This document shows positions 6,894 through 14,239 of a stretch of DNA of 38,499 nucleotides, one piece after another. Source of the DNA: Thermoplasmatota archaeon (lineage in GTDB: Archaea > Thermoplasmatota > E2 > DHVEG-1). The position numbers were made by a program, and so were the translations under genes. The stretch spans positions 1 through 38,499 of the forward strand of contig JAFGFQ010000155.1 in NCBI GenBank assembly GCA_016930995.1, written 5' to 3'. The notes beneath the pieces are model-generated. The model saw only the letters and a list, made by a program, of their open reading frames with translations, did not search any database and had not been told where the DNA came from. How positions within the stretch are numbered: position 1 is the stretch's first letter; every line of letters starts with the position of its first letter.

Positions 6894-9245
6894 TTATCCC
6901 ATGCGGCCCCAAATCGGCTTGCGCCACCATTCCCGGAGCTTGTCAACAGCAAGGTCCACGACGGTCTTTCCCTTATCATGAATCACCAATTGTTTTCCCT
7001 GGACTATCCCAAGTAGGAAAAACGGCACAAGTTCTTTCTTCAACGTTTTCTCAAAATCGTCCTGCTTTACTTTTTTCACTTCGACGACCCAGCGGGTGTT
7101 GCTCTCTGAAAAGATCTTAAAATCAGTACGTAACTGCTCACCAACCCTGGTGACATCGATGTTGGCCCCTTGATCTCCGCCGATTGCCATCTCCGCAAGA
7201 CACACGCCAAGACCCCCCTCGCTACAATCATGACATGCGACGATACAGTGATTCTTCATGCATTTCAATAATCCTTCCATCGCCTGCTTCAGCACAGCCG
7301 GCTCAGTCTTTGGGACACGACCACCATCTCTTCCCATTGCCGCGTAATATTCAGAGCCTCCCAGCTCCTGTTCCGTCTGCTTCCCAACAAGGTAAACCAG
7401 GTTACCCTCCTGCTTAAAATCACTGGTAACACAGTCCCTGATATCATCAGCGATGCCCACTGCAAAGATCTCTGGTGTCGGTGGCACCGCGGTCTTCACC
7501 GACTCATTATAGAAGCTCACATTCCCTGAGACGTACGGCAAGTCCAAAGCTCGCCCAATATCACCAAGGCCACGACATGCCTCATGAAACTCGCCCATCC
7601 GCTCGGGTTTCTCTGGATTACCAAAGTTCAGACAATCAAGCAATGAATCTGGTCGTGCACCCACAGCGATAAGATTTCGACAGGCTTCATCCACTGCAGA
7701 CATCGCACCCCAATACGGATCACGTTCCATGAACCGCGGGTTCACATCAGCGGTCACCGCCAGCCCCTTCCAGGAATCCTCCAGGGGTTTGAGCACGGTT
7801 GCATCCCCATGGGATTCAGACCCAAGTTTCCCATGTAACGGCTTGATAATGGTGTTTCCCCGAACCTCATGGTCGTACTGACGGATCACCCATTCCTTAG
7901 ATGCGATGTTTGGTGAGGAAATCAACTGTAAAACCATTTTATTTATATCAGGAAGTGGGAAGTCTTTCTCAGAAATCTCTTTTTTCTTCACCACGACAGG
8001 CCTGATGCATTCGTCATAGACAGGGCCACCAGTCATGAACTCCAGGTCCATTTCCAGGATCTTCTGCCCCTTCAAAAACACCAGGATGATCTGCTCTTTG
8101 ATGACCTTGCCGACGACCGCAGCGGTGACGTCCCATTGCTTGCAGATATGCAGTACGGTCTCGACATTCTCTGGAGCCACCAGCATCATCATCCGCTCCT
8201 GACTTTCAGAGACCCAGATTTCCCAGGGTTTCAATCCCTCCTCCTTCAACGGCACGTTATCAAGATGGATTTCCGCTCCCATGTTCGCGGAGTAGGCAAG
8301 CTCCCCGGATACACAGGATAAGCCCCCACCACCAAAATCCTTGAACCCCTCTAAAAGTCCTTTCCGGTTACACTCCAGGCATGCATGGATCACCGGTTCT
8401 TTGGTGATCGGGTCGCCGACCTGCACCGCTGATCTGCTACTTTCCTCACTTTCATCAGTCAGCTCAGCAGACGCAAAATTCACGCCATGAATCCCGTCCC
8501 GGCCGGTCTTCCCCCCAACGTAAATATACACGTTCCCTGGTGCTTTTGCCCAACTATGCACCAGCTCATTTTTCTTCATAATCCCGATACAGCCGACGTT
8601 CACCAGACAATTCCCTGTATACCCCTCGTGAAAGTACACTTGACCAGCAAGCGTCGGAATCCCAATACGATTCCCATAATCACGGATGCCATCGACGACT
8701 CCTTTGAAGAGGTACACCGGATGCTTCACTCCTTTCGGGAGTTTCTCAAAGGGATAATCAAGCGGTCCGAAGAAAAGAGGATCAATATAGGCGATCGGCT
8801 GAGCACCCATGCAGACAATATCCCGCACGATGCCACCAACACCGGTCGCGGCACCCCCATACGGCTCTATTGCGGATGGATGATTATGCGATTCCAGGGC
8901 TACACAATAATAATGATCCGTATCAAACTCCATCACCCCAGCATCCTCACGGGCGACGATCCGGCTTTCATCAACATTAAACACATATTTCTTCAGCGGC
9001 ACTTTTGAGGATTTATAACAACAATGCTCAGACCACGCCTGGCCCAGTGCCTGCAGCTCAATGTCGGTTGGGTTCCTCCCCTGTTTCCCGAAATACTCTT
9101 GTATGCGTTTCATCTCAGGTAGCGCCAGTGCAAGCCCCATCTGAGTACTAATCGTACGTAACTCCTCATCAGAGGCAGCCTGCAAATCAACCTCATAAGT
9201 CTCAATGTCTGCTCTGATTTTTTTGAATAAACCTTCTCTTTGCAC
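6894..9245 (-). CDS. purL: Phosphoribosylformylglycinamidine synthase subunit PurL
   Basis: This 783-residue protein is the small-type PurL that converts FGAR, ATP and ammonia to FGAM in purine synthesis. Family motifs include LGQAWSEHCCYKSSK near the N terminus, VALESHNHPSAIEPYGGAATGVGG, KDFGGGGLSC, a second half with GSESHGDATVL and VSGNVSFYNE, and CHDCSEGGLGVCLAEM. It needs PurS and the glutaminase PurQ; purS lies 11 bases upstream, but no purQ is in the window. The start is GTG, supported by GGGGAG five bases upstream, which overlaps the end of purS. Short runs of unusual length are absent and the frame is intact. Confidence 0.96.
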   Translation of the reverse strand: MQREGLFKKIRADIETYEVDLQAASDEELRTISTQMGLALALPEMKRIQEYFGKQGRNPTDIELQALGQAWSEHCCYKSSKVPLKKYVFNVDESRIVAREDAGVMEFDTDHYYCVALESHNHPSAIEPYGGAATGVGGIVRDIVCMGAQPIAYIDPLFFGPLDYPFEKLPKGVKHPVYLFKGVVDGIRDYGNRIGIPTLAGQVYFHEGYTGNCLVNVGCIGIMKKNELVHSWAKAPGNVYIYVGGKTGRDGIHGVNFASAELTDESEESSRSAVQVGDPITKEPVIHACLECNRKGLLEGFKDFGGGGLSCVSGELAYSANMGAEIHLDNVPLKEEGLKPWEIWVSESQERMMMLVAPENVETVLHICKQWDVTAAVVGKVIKEQIILVFLKGQKILEMDLEFMTGGPVYDECIRPVVVKKKEISEKDFPLPDINKMVLQLISSPNIASKEWVIRQYDHEVRGNTIIKPLHGKLGSESHGDATVLKPLEDSWKGLAVTADVNPRFMERDPYWGAMSAVDEACRNLIAVGARPDSLLDCLNFGNPEKPERMGEFHEACRGLGDIGRALDLPYVSGNVSFYNESVKTAVPPTPEIFAVGIADDIRDCVTSDFKQEGNLVYLVGKQTEQELGGSEYYAAMGRDGGRVPKTEPAVLKQAMEGLLKCMKNHCIVACHDCSEGGLGVCLAEMAIGGDQGANIDVTRVGEQLRTDFKIFSESNTRWVVEVKKVKQDDFEKTLKKELVPFFLLGIVQGKQLVIHDKGKTVVDLAVDKLREWWRKPIWGRMG

Positions 9246-9256
9246 ACCTACTCCCC

Positions 9257-9508
9257 TTATTTTTTCTCTTCAATTGTTATCTGATATTGATGAATCACTG
9301 GGTTGGTCAATAGTCGCTGACAGATTTGTTCGACATCCTTTTTTACCTGGTTCTTGTCCTTCCCATCGACAAGCAGATCAAACGTCCTGATGGTCTTTAC
9401 CGTCTGAACATGTGAAAAACCAAGCAGATGGATCGCCTTAAGGGTGTTAGTACCCTCTGGGTCTGAGATGCCTTTCTTGAGCTGAACCGTGACTTTTACT
9501 TCGAACAT
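9257..9508 (-). CDS. purS: Phosphoribosylformylglycinamidine synthase subunit PurS
   Basis: This 83-residue protein is PurS, the small dimeric subunit that bridges PurL and PurQ in the FGAM synthase complex. FEVKVTVQLKKGISDPEGTN followed by LGF..V..VKTIRTFDLLVDG is diagnostic. I chose ATG 9508 (MFEVKV); a GTG two codons upstream is possible. It is followed at once by purL, so the two are co-transcribed. Confidence 0.94.
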   Translation of the reverse strand: MFEVKVTVQLKKGISDPEGTNTLKAIHLLGFSHVQTVKTIRTFDLLVDGKDKNQVKKDVEQICQRLLTNPVIHQYQITIEEKK

Positions 9509-9554
9509 ACACACCGTGCCGGCTAATCTGAAAATAGATAGATTAAGGTATCGT

Positions 9555-10097
9555 TTAGAATGTTTTGAGTACGTCTTCCACCTGTTTTCTGAACTGTGAA
9601 AGACTGCCTCTGTTCGGAATGACGATATCTGCCTGTGCTATCACCTTCTGCAGGCCCCAGGCGATTTCCCGTCTGTCGCGCTCCTCGAGATTCCTGAGAT
9701 CCTTGGCATCATCGGTTCTCCCGCGAGACAATGCTCTTTTTCTGCGCAGCTCATCAGGTGCGTCGATGGCGATAAGGATGAAATCCTCCCCAAGCATTTG
9801 ATAGAAAAACTCGAGTTCCTCTTTGTTCCGCACCCCATCGATGATGAGCAAGGAGGCATTTTTCAACGTACCTATTTTTTCAACAGTACGTCGTGCCCAG
9901 ATGTCCATGCCATAGTGCTTTCGCATGCTGCTGGCGACATCCCCTACGTTTTTATCATCAAGCGGTCTACCTTGTCGCTGTGTTTCCTCCCAGACCAAGT
10001 CTCCCATGCGGACGACCGGGATTCCTTTATCTTTTGCAATAATAACTGCCTCGGACTTTCCCGAAGCAGGCAATCCGGTGAACGCGACAATCTTCAT
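9555..10097 (-). CDS. UPF0200 family P-loop nucleotide kinase
   Basis: This 180-residue P-loop NTPase begins MKIVAFTGLPASGKSEAV, with a Walker A GLPASGKS. Further features are VVRMGDLVWEE, a LLIIDGVRNKEELEFF Walker B-like strand, and a lid-like RKRALSRGR.DDAKD segment followed by ERDRREIAWGLQKVI. These define the archaeal UPF0200 family, related to adenylate/dephospho-CoA kinases. Its physiological substrate is not established. Starts farther upstream would run into the tRNA-Leu gene, so ATG 10097 (or the ATG at 10109) is right. It lies 46 bases before purS on the same strand and may share a transcript with the tRNA upstream. Confidence 0.85.
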   Translation of the reverse strand: MKIVAFTGLPASGKSEAVIIAKDKGIPVVRMGDLVWEETQRQGRPLDDKNVGDVASSMRKHYGMDIWARRTVEKIGTLKNASLLIIDGVRNKEELEFFYQMLGEDFILIAIDAPDELRRKRALSRGRTDDAKDLRNLEERDRREIAWGLQKVIAQADIVIPNRGSLSQFRKQVEDVLKTF

Positions 10098-10123
10098 TGA
10101 GGAAGCCATCCATATATTGAAAG

Positions 10124-10228
10124 TGCAGGGGGAGCGATTTGAACGCTCGGGTGCCTGCGCAACAGGGTCTCTTCGTGCGACCTGCACTCCTAAGCCCTGC
10201 CCCTTGGACCAAGCTCGGGTACCCCTGC
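10124..10228 (-). tRNA. tRNA-Leu(UAG) with a 20-base intron
   Basis: Read on the minus strand, acceptor GCAGGGG (10228-10222) pairs with CCCCTGC (10131-10125) with discriminator A at 10124. The T arm is GAGCG-TTCAAAT-CGCTC, a long variable arm marks class II, and anticodon stem CAGGG pairs with CCCTG. The anticodon is TAG at 10192-10190. Between positions 37 and 38 lie 20 extra bases (10188-10169). They form a bulge-helix-bulge: central helix CUUA/GAAG (with one A-G mismatch), bulges GG|A and AG|A, and inner stem GTGC-AGGTC-GCAC. Splicing gives loop CTTAGGA and an 85-base tRNA. CCA is not encoded. Confidence 0.9.
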
Positions 10229-10297
10229 AGTTCTTGCGGACGCTAATACCATAACGTAATCAAAAAGTTTTGTACCATAATGATGCTAACTTTTTTC

Positions 10298-10510
10298 CTA
10301 CTTTTTTATCTCTTTCAGAAGCAGTTTTTCACCATATTTCTTGTAGCAATCTTCGCAGAATTTCCGTGCGATAAGCGAATGGATATGGTCGTTGATCCCT
10401 TTCTCCACATAATGAAGATCGTTTGGAAGAATCTGTTTATCGCAATAGATACACACGGTGGGAAACTGCGAATGCCTGGTAATCAAGCAGGTTCGTAGAT
10501 TCTTTTCCAT
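10298..10510 (-). CDS. Small putative zinc-binding protein with two CxxC motifs
   Basis: This 70-residue protein contains CIYC at about residues 20-23 and CEDC about 30 residues later, the arrangement of a small treble-clef or zinc-ribbon domain. A His-rich segment (HYVEKGINDHIHS) sits between the pairs, and the C terminus is basic (KKYGEKLLLKEIKK). GAGGAGAG immediately upstream supports ATG 10510 or the adjacent ATG 10513. The longer frame to 10612 has no family-like sequence. I do not recognise a named family; nucleic-acid or protein binding is plausible but unproven. It is flanked by two tRNA genes. Confidence 0.68.
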   Translation of the reverse strand: MEKNLRTCLITRHSQFPTVCIYCDKQILPNDLHYVEKGINDHIHSLIARKFCEDCYKKYGEKLLLKEIKK

Positions 10511-10597
10511 CATCTCTCCTCGTAGTATATTCCTACGTTTGAGTATTAATACCTTTCTGATACCCTGAGGATTCCTTATAGGCGAGGATGGACTAGC

Positions 10598-10608
10598 TTT
10601 AAGTATAG
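10598..10608 (+). promoter_or_regulatory. Possible TATA box of the initiator tRNA gene
   Basis: TTTAAGTATAG lies about 60 bases ahead of the tRNA 5' end. A start near 10630 would give a 5' leader of about 35 bases, enough to include the leader bases that pair in the bulge-helix-bulge. Confidence 0.35.
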
Positions 10609-10664
10609 GCAACGGTATTCCCGAAAGACATCTCAGAGATATGGCGGTGGAGACTGCCTCCCAT

Positions 10665-10774
10665 AGCGAGCATTCATCTCCTCTTTTGGGGTAATGCCTA
10701 TAGGGGTGGGGTAGTCAGGAAATCCCGACGGGCCCATAACCCGTAGACCAATGGTTCAAATCCATTCCCCGCTA
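10665..10774 (+). tRNA. Initiator tRNA-Met(CAU) with an acceptor-stem intron
   Basis: The 3' part reads TGGGGTAGTCAGG, D arm, anticodon stem ACGGG/CCCGT with loop CCCATAA (anticodon 10735-10737), T arm AATGG-TTCAAAT-CCATT, and acceptor strand CCCCGCT with discriminator A. This is the archaeal initiator: A1-U72 pair and three G-C pairs in the anticodon stem. Immediately before TGGGG the genome reads ATAGGGG, which pairs poorly with CCCCGCT. The missing AGCG sits 35 bases upstream at 10665-10668. Joining 10665-10668 to 10704-10774 restores AGCGGGG and a perfect 7-bp acceptor stem in a 75-base tRNA. Position 33 is C rather than U. Confidence 0.85.
10669..10703 (+). other. 35-base intron between nucleotides 4 and 5 of the initiator tRNA
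   Basis: The junctions sit in a bulge-helix-bulge. Central helix AUAG (10663-10666) pairs with CUAU (10698-10701). The 5' bulge is CG|A (10667-10669) and the 3' bulge is AG|G (10702-10704). The inner stem GCATT (10670-10674) pairs with AATGC (10693-10697), and CTCC/GGGG can extend it. The outer helix uses leader bases CCTCCC (10657-10662) with GGTGGG (10705-10710), with one mismatch. Cutting after the second base of each bulge, the rule for archaeal splicing endonuclease, gives exactly the expected tRNA. Confidence 0.8.
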
Positions 10775-10775
10775 C

Positions 10776-10783
10776 TTTTTTTT
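10776..10783 (+). terminator. T-run terminator after the initiator tRNA
   Basis: Eight T follow the tRNA 3' end by one base, and a second short T run follows. This is the usual archaeal termination signal. Confidence 0.5.
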
Positions 10784-10830
10784 CTTTCAAACACCAGGTT
10801 TAAGAAGACCGCTTCTTTTCCCTTCAGCTT

Positions 10831-11574
10831 ATGAAACCATCAGTCGAACGGTTCTGGGAAATCGACGCCCTCCGCGGTATTGCTATTATCATGATGATAG
10901 GGTATCATTTCCTTTTTGACCTGGTATTTTTTGATATCGTCCGGGTTGATTTATCTGCACTGCCGGTCCTGCTTGTCTTATATCCCATTGATGCACTGTT
11001 CTTAACGTTGGTCGGCATCTCTCTTACGCTGAGTTTTTCGAGAGTGCAGCGCACACTCAATCGAAATGGTCTGTTAAAAAAATTTTTCAAGCGAGGTATC
11101 ATGATTTTTTGTTACGGTCTGCTCATTACACTCGTCACGTGGGTGTACCCTCATGATGGGTTCATCGTCTTTGGGGTTCTGCACTGCATTGGCCTGTCGA
11201 TTCTGCTTGCGTACCCTTTCCTAAAGACTCGTTTCATTGCGCTAATCGGAGGAGTTTTTTGTATCATATTTGGTATATTACTCCAAAATACTTTTTCAGT
11301 TGACTTCCCCTGGCTGCTCTGGCTTGGGGTTGTTCCATCGGATTTCTACACCCTTGATTACTTCCCCTTGTTACCCTGGTTTGGAGTCGTCCTTTTTGGG
11401 GTGTTTCTCGGTAATAGTCTGTATAAAAACAACACACGAGTGGTTCCCATAAATGACCATTCGCAATTCATCGGGCTTCGCCTGCTCTGTTTTCTCGGCA
11501 AACACTCACTTGTCATCTATCTACTGCATCAACTTATCATCATCGGATTATTATATCTGCTCTTCGGTTTCTAA
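10831..11574 (+). CDS. DUF1624 multi-pass membrane protein (acyltransferase-like)
   Basis: This 247-residue membrane protein begins RFWEIDALRGIAIIMMIGYHFLFDL, the hallmark of DUF1624, which is related to the heparan-alpha-glucosaminide N-acetyltransferase and acyltransferase-3 superfamily. I count about seven hydrophobic segments, including LVFFDIVRVDL.., LLVLYPIDALFLTLVGISLTL, YPFLKTRFIALIGGVF and a C-terminal HSLVIYLLHQLIIIGLLYLLF. The invariant Arg of the DALRG motif and the His of GYH, likely acyl-transfer residues in the superfamily, are present. The substrate is unknown; modification of surface glycans or lipids is a reasonable guess. The stop overlaps the convergent dus gene by 24 bases. 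Confidence 0.82.
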   Translation: MKPSVERFWEIDALRGIAIIMMIGYHFLFDLVFFDIVRVDLSALPVLLVLYPIDALFLTLVGISLTLSFSRVQRTLNRNGLLKKFFKRGIMIFCYGLLITLVTWVYPHDGFIVFGVLHCIGLSILLAYPFLKTRFIALIGGVFCIIFGILLQNTFSVDFPWLLWLGVVPSDFYTLDYFPLLPWFGVVLFGVFLGNSLYKNNTRVVPINDHSQFIGLRLLCFLGKHSLVIYLLHQLIIIGLLYLLFGF

Positions 11575-12471
11575 CCGGTTCACGTACCGTATTATTCGCG
11601 GGATCGTCGTAATCAAGTGCACGTTCTTTGTATCCTGTCTTGTGGGAAAATCCCGCAACATCCAGAACACATGATCCGCGACCTCCACAGCAGACTGTCT
11701 CTGCTCATAGTGTTCATACAACTCGATGAACCGTAATATCTGCTGCTTGATATCGAATGTTCCTTGATGAAAGACCCAGGGGCAATGCTGTGCCGCCCTG
11801 CCAATCATGACAAAGTCACAGCCTGTTTTCTGTTGCAGCTCGTTGCCCGTAACATAACTAGTGACATCACCATTCGCGATAACGGGAATCTGCACCTTCT
11901 CCTTGATTTGCTTCATAATCGTCCAATTGACTCTCCCCGCGTACCCCTGATCCGCTGTACGTCCATGCACGCAAATCGCAGCAGCACCAGCTTGCTGCAC
12001 GAGCTGGGCGACAGCAACACCATTGATATGTTGATTATCCCATCCGATACGGATTTTCGCAGTGACAGGTTTTCTCGTCGCTTGTACCATCGATCTGAGG
12101 ATATCCTCTAGCTTGGGTAAATCCTTTAACAATGCCGCACCACAGCCTTTCTGCAGATAATCCTCTTCGATGCATCCGACGTTCAGATCAATGATGTCTG
12201 CTACCTCCTGAATCGCCTGAACCGCTCTGATAAGTGTCTTTTTTTCACCACCGATTAATTGAACATTTACCGGATGTTCCATATCCTGAATGTTAAGAAA
12301 CTTCTTTACTTCATCTTGTTTTTTACCACTGATGATATCTGCATCGATCATCTGTGTATAGATAAGACCCGCACCGTTTTCCTTGCACAGCATTCGAAAT
12401 GCAGTACAGCTGATCCCAGCTAAGGGTGCAAGCACAAAACGGTTCGGTATCTCGACAGATCCAATTCTCAT
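11551..12471 (-). CDS. dus: tRNA-dihydrouridine synthase
   Basis: This 306-residue flavoenzyme reduces uridine to dihydrouridine in the tRNA D loop. The FMN-binding TIM barrel begins RFVLAPLAGISCTAFRMLC. The catalytic Cys is in DLNVGCIEEDYLQKGCGAALL, where the usual Pro after Cys is Ile. KIRIGWDN, ICVHGRTADQGYAG, IPVIANGDV and DFVMIGRAA follow in normal order. ATG 12471 is the first ATG; a TTG four codons upstream is less likely. The gene starts 20 bases after the purM stop, so they probably share an mRNA. Confidence 0.92.
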   Translation of the reverse strand: MRIGSVEIPNRFVLAPLAGISCTAFRMLCKENGAGLIYTQMIDADIISGKKQDEVKKFLNIQDMEHPVNVQLIGGEKKTLIRAVQAIQEVADIIDLNVGCIEEDYLQKGCGAALLKDLPKLEDILRSMVQATRKPVTAKIRIGWDNQHINGVAVAQLVQQAGAAAICVHGRTADQGYAGRVNWTIMKQIKEKVQIPVIANGDVTSYVTGNELQQKTGCDFVMIGRAAQHCPWVFHQGTFDIKQQILRFIELYEHYEQRQSAVEVADHVFWMLRDFPTRQDTKNVHLITTIPRIIRYVNRLETEEQI

Positions 12472-12491
12472 AAGACACGACAATAGAAATT

Positions 12492-13514
12492 TTAATGGTA
12501 ACTCAACTTTAGATGGGGTACTTCAACACCTGCTCCTTTTTTCACCGTTCCAATACGTTTCACGGTAGCATCAGAATACTGTTGAAGGATTTTTATGGTC
12601 TGCTCTGTTTCTTCCGCTGCAACAATGACGGTAAATCCCATACCCATGTTAAAGATCTGATACATCTCGTAAAAATCGATGTTCCCATACTCCTGCAGAA
12701 ACTGGAAAATGGGCTGAGGCTCCAACGGATCATCAAGCACATATTTTACGTTCTTCTTGAGTCGAGGGATGTTCCACAACCCGCTACCAGTGATATGAGC
12801 AAGCCCGTGGACGTTGACCTTCTTGAATAATTCAAGTATTTCTTTGACATAGATATTCGTGGGTGTAAGCATGATCTCCCCGATGGTTTTCCCCGGATAC
12901 CACCCATCTGGGAACTCATCAGTATAGGAAAACTCTGCTTCTTCAACCACACGACGTGCAAGCGTATAGCCATTGGAATGAATCCCACTGCTACTCAACC
13001 CGATGATACTATCGCCCGGTTTAATCATATCACCCATGATAATACGATTTTTCTTCACATACGCAAGACACGTTCCCGCAAGATCAAAACCATTGATAAG
13101 CTCAGGGAGGTCTGCAGTCTCACCCCCGACAATCGAGATGTTAGAAAGCTTCGCACCTTTCTCCAGACCCTTTCCAATCTCCCGGGTAATTTTTGGGTTC
13201 GGATCCTCCATAGCAAGATAATCAACGAAAGCCAACGGTTCGGCACCAACACACAACGCATCATTGACATTCATCGCGATACAGTCAATGCCAATCGTAT
13301 CATATTTCTTCAATGCCTCAGCAATTCTGACTTTCGTTCCAACACCATCAGTGCATAACACCAACGCATAGTCACTAAACTCAATAAGTCCAGCATAATG
13401 TCCCCCCAGCGGTCTCCCAATCCTTCCTTTTCGCTTCGTACGAATACTTGACATGAGCTGTTTGATCGCTTCTTCTTTTTCTTCGATGTCCACACCGCTT
13501 TCCTTATACGTCAT
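12492..13514 (-). CDS. purM: Phosphoribosylformylglycinamidine cyclo-ligase (AIR synthase)
   Basis: This 340-residue enzyme converts FGAM to AIR with ATP, directly after the PurSLQ step. YKESGVDIEEKEEAI at the N terminus, LCTDGVGTKVRIA, AMNVNDALCVGAEPLAFVDYLA, VGGETADLPE, GLSSSGIHSNGYTLAR and HITGSGLWNIPRL all match the family. I chose ATG 13514 because MTYKESGVD is the usual start; a TTG three codons upstream is possible. It is the first gene of a likely purM-dus operon. purSL is 3 kb away on the same strand. Confidence 0.95.
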   Translation of the reverse strand: MTYKESGVDIEEKEEAIKQLMSSIRTKRKGRIGRPLGGHYAGLIEFSDYALVLCTDGVGTKVRIAEALKKYDTIGIDCIAMNVNDALCVGAEPLAFVDYLAMEDPNPKITREIGKGLEKGAKLSNISIVGGETADLPELINGFDLAGTCLAYVKKNRIIMGDMIKPGDSIIGLSSSGIHSNGYTLARRVVEEAEFSYTDEFPDGWYPGKTIGEIMLTPTNIYVKEILELFKKVNVHGLAHITGSGLWNIPRLKKNVKYVLDDPLEPQPIFQFLQEYGNIDFYEMYQIFNMGMGFTVIVAAEETEQTIKILQQYSDATVKRIGTVKKGAGVEVPHLKLSYH

Positions 13515-13698
13515 TTTCTTCAAGAAATATCGCCTCTATTTTCCCTGTACCGGAAAACTTGTACACAGTGATAAACCTTTTTACCTAACTGTGAGAAAAA
13601 TGTTCTATTGACTTGTTCACCATCCACAAACATTAAAAAAAGTAGACTCCCCAATATTTCTTGACCCTCAAAAATTTTTACTTTTTATGGACAGATAT

Positions 13699-14100
13699 TC
13701 ACATTCCCTGTTGTTTTGTTAAAACAAAAGATTTGGAGCTATCAACCTCAGTAATGGTAAGTTTTTTACTATCATCTGAGAAAACATACGAATAATTCGT
13801 AAGTGGAATTGTTATTTCCCCAGACATTTCCAGGGTCAGTATCCCATTATTTATTTCCCATATCCCGTTTTTCAGAGACACATCGCCCGTACCTATCTCA
13901 ATATTTATTTCAAAGGTACCATTAGCGAAAAACACGATAACATTCGGTAATGGTACTTCCATCAGAATCCCTTCGGTATTCCATGCCCCTAGGATTCTAT
14001 CTTCGTCTTTTAAAAATACCTCGCTGATTTGATTACATCCGCTGAAACCGATGCAGATAAAGAGGATAATGATTCCTATGATAACTAATTCATTTCTCAT
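13699..14100 (-). CDS. Putative lipoprotein with a small lipocalin-like domain
   Basis: This 133-residue protein begins with a basic-hydrophobic leader ending in GFSGC (Cys22), a lipobox, so it is probably a membrane-anchored extracellular lipoprotein. The mature part reads ILGAWNTEG, FFANGTFEI, KNGIWEINNGILTLE and SYVFSDDSKKLTITEV, a run of beta strands like the small lipocalin-like domains (DUF5640 and relatives) found in extracytoplasmic proteins. Ligand and role are unknown. ATG 14100 fits the signal peptide; codons upstream to 14379 overlap thiL on the other strand and are not family-like. It is divergent from thiL, with about 140 bases between start codons. Confidence 0.7.
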   Translation of the reverse strand: MRNELVIIGIIILFICIGFSGCNQISEVFLKDEDRILGAWNTEGILMEVPLPNVIVFFANGTFEINIEIGTGDVSLKNGIWEINNGILTLEMSGEITIPLTNYSYVFSDDSKKLTITEVDSSKSFVLTKQQGM

Positions 14101-14208
14101 GATCTTTGCTTCCACTCGGGTAATTTGTAATAAGTTCTTATTTAAATAAATATCCCATTCAACATGAAGATGTTCTCTCTGATGGAATATCTTTTGATTC
14201 TGCATAAC

Positions 14209-14219
14209 CTTTTTTATGC
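14209..14219 (+). promoter_or_regulatory. TATA box of thiL
   Basis: CTTTTTTATGC is centred 26 bases ahead of GTG 14240, which supports a leaderless thiL transcript starting at that GTG rather than at ATG 14216. Confidence 0.45.
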
Positions 14220-14239
14220 TAAAAGAGGTTGTCATTGTT

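Noticed and set aside
8487..9008. 173-codon frame opposite purL
   Set aside because: Antisense shadow of a strongly conserved gene.
10098..10187. N-terminal extension of the UPF0200 kinase
   Set aside because: It overlaps the 3' half of tRNA-Leu and lacks family similarity.
10700..10774. Initiator tRNA read as a continuous gene from 10700
   Set aside because: The acceptor stem would have two mismatches next to its end, whereas splicing restores a perfect stem at exact bulge-helix-bulge sites.
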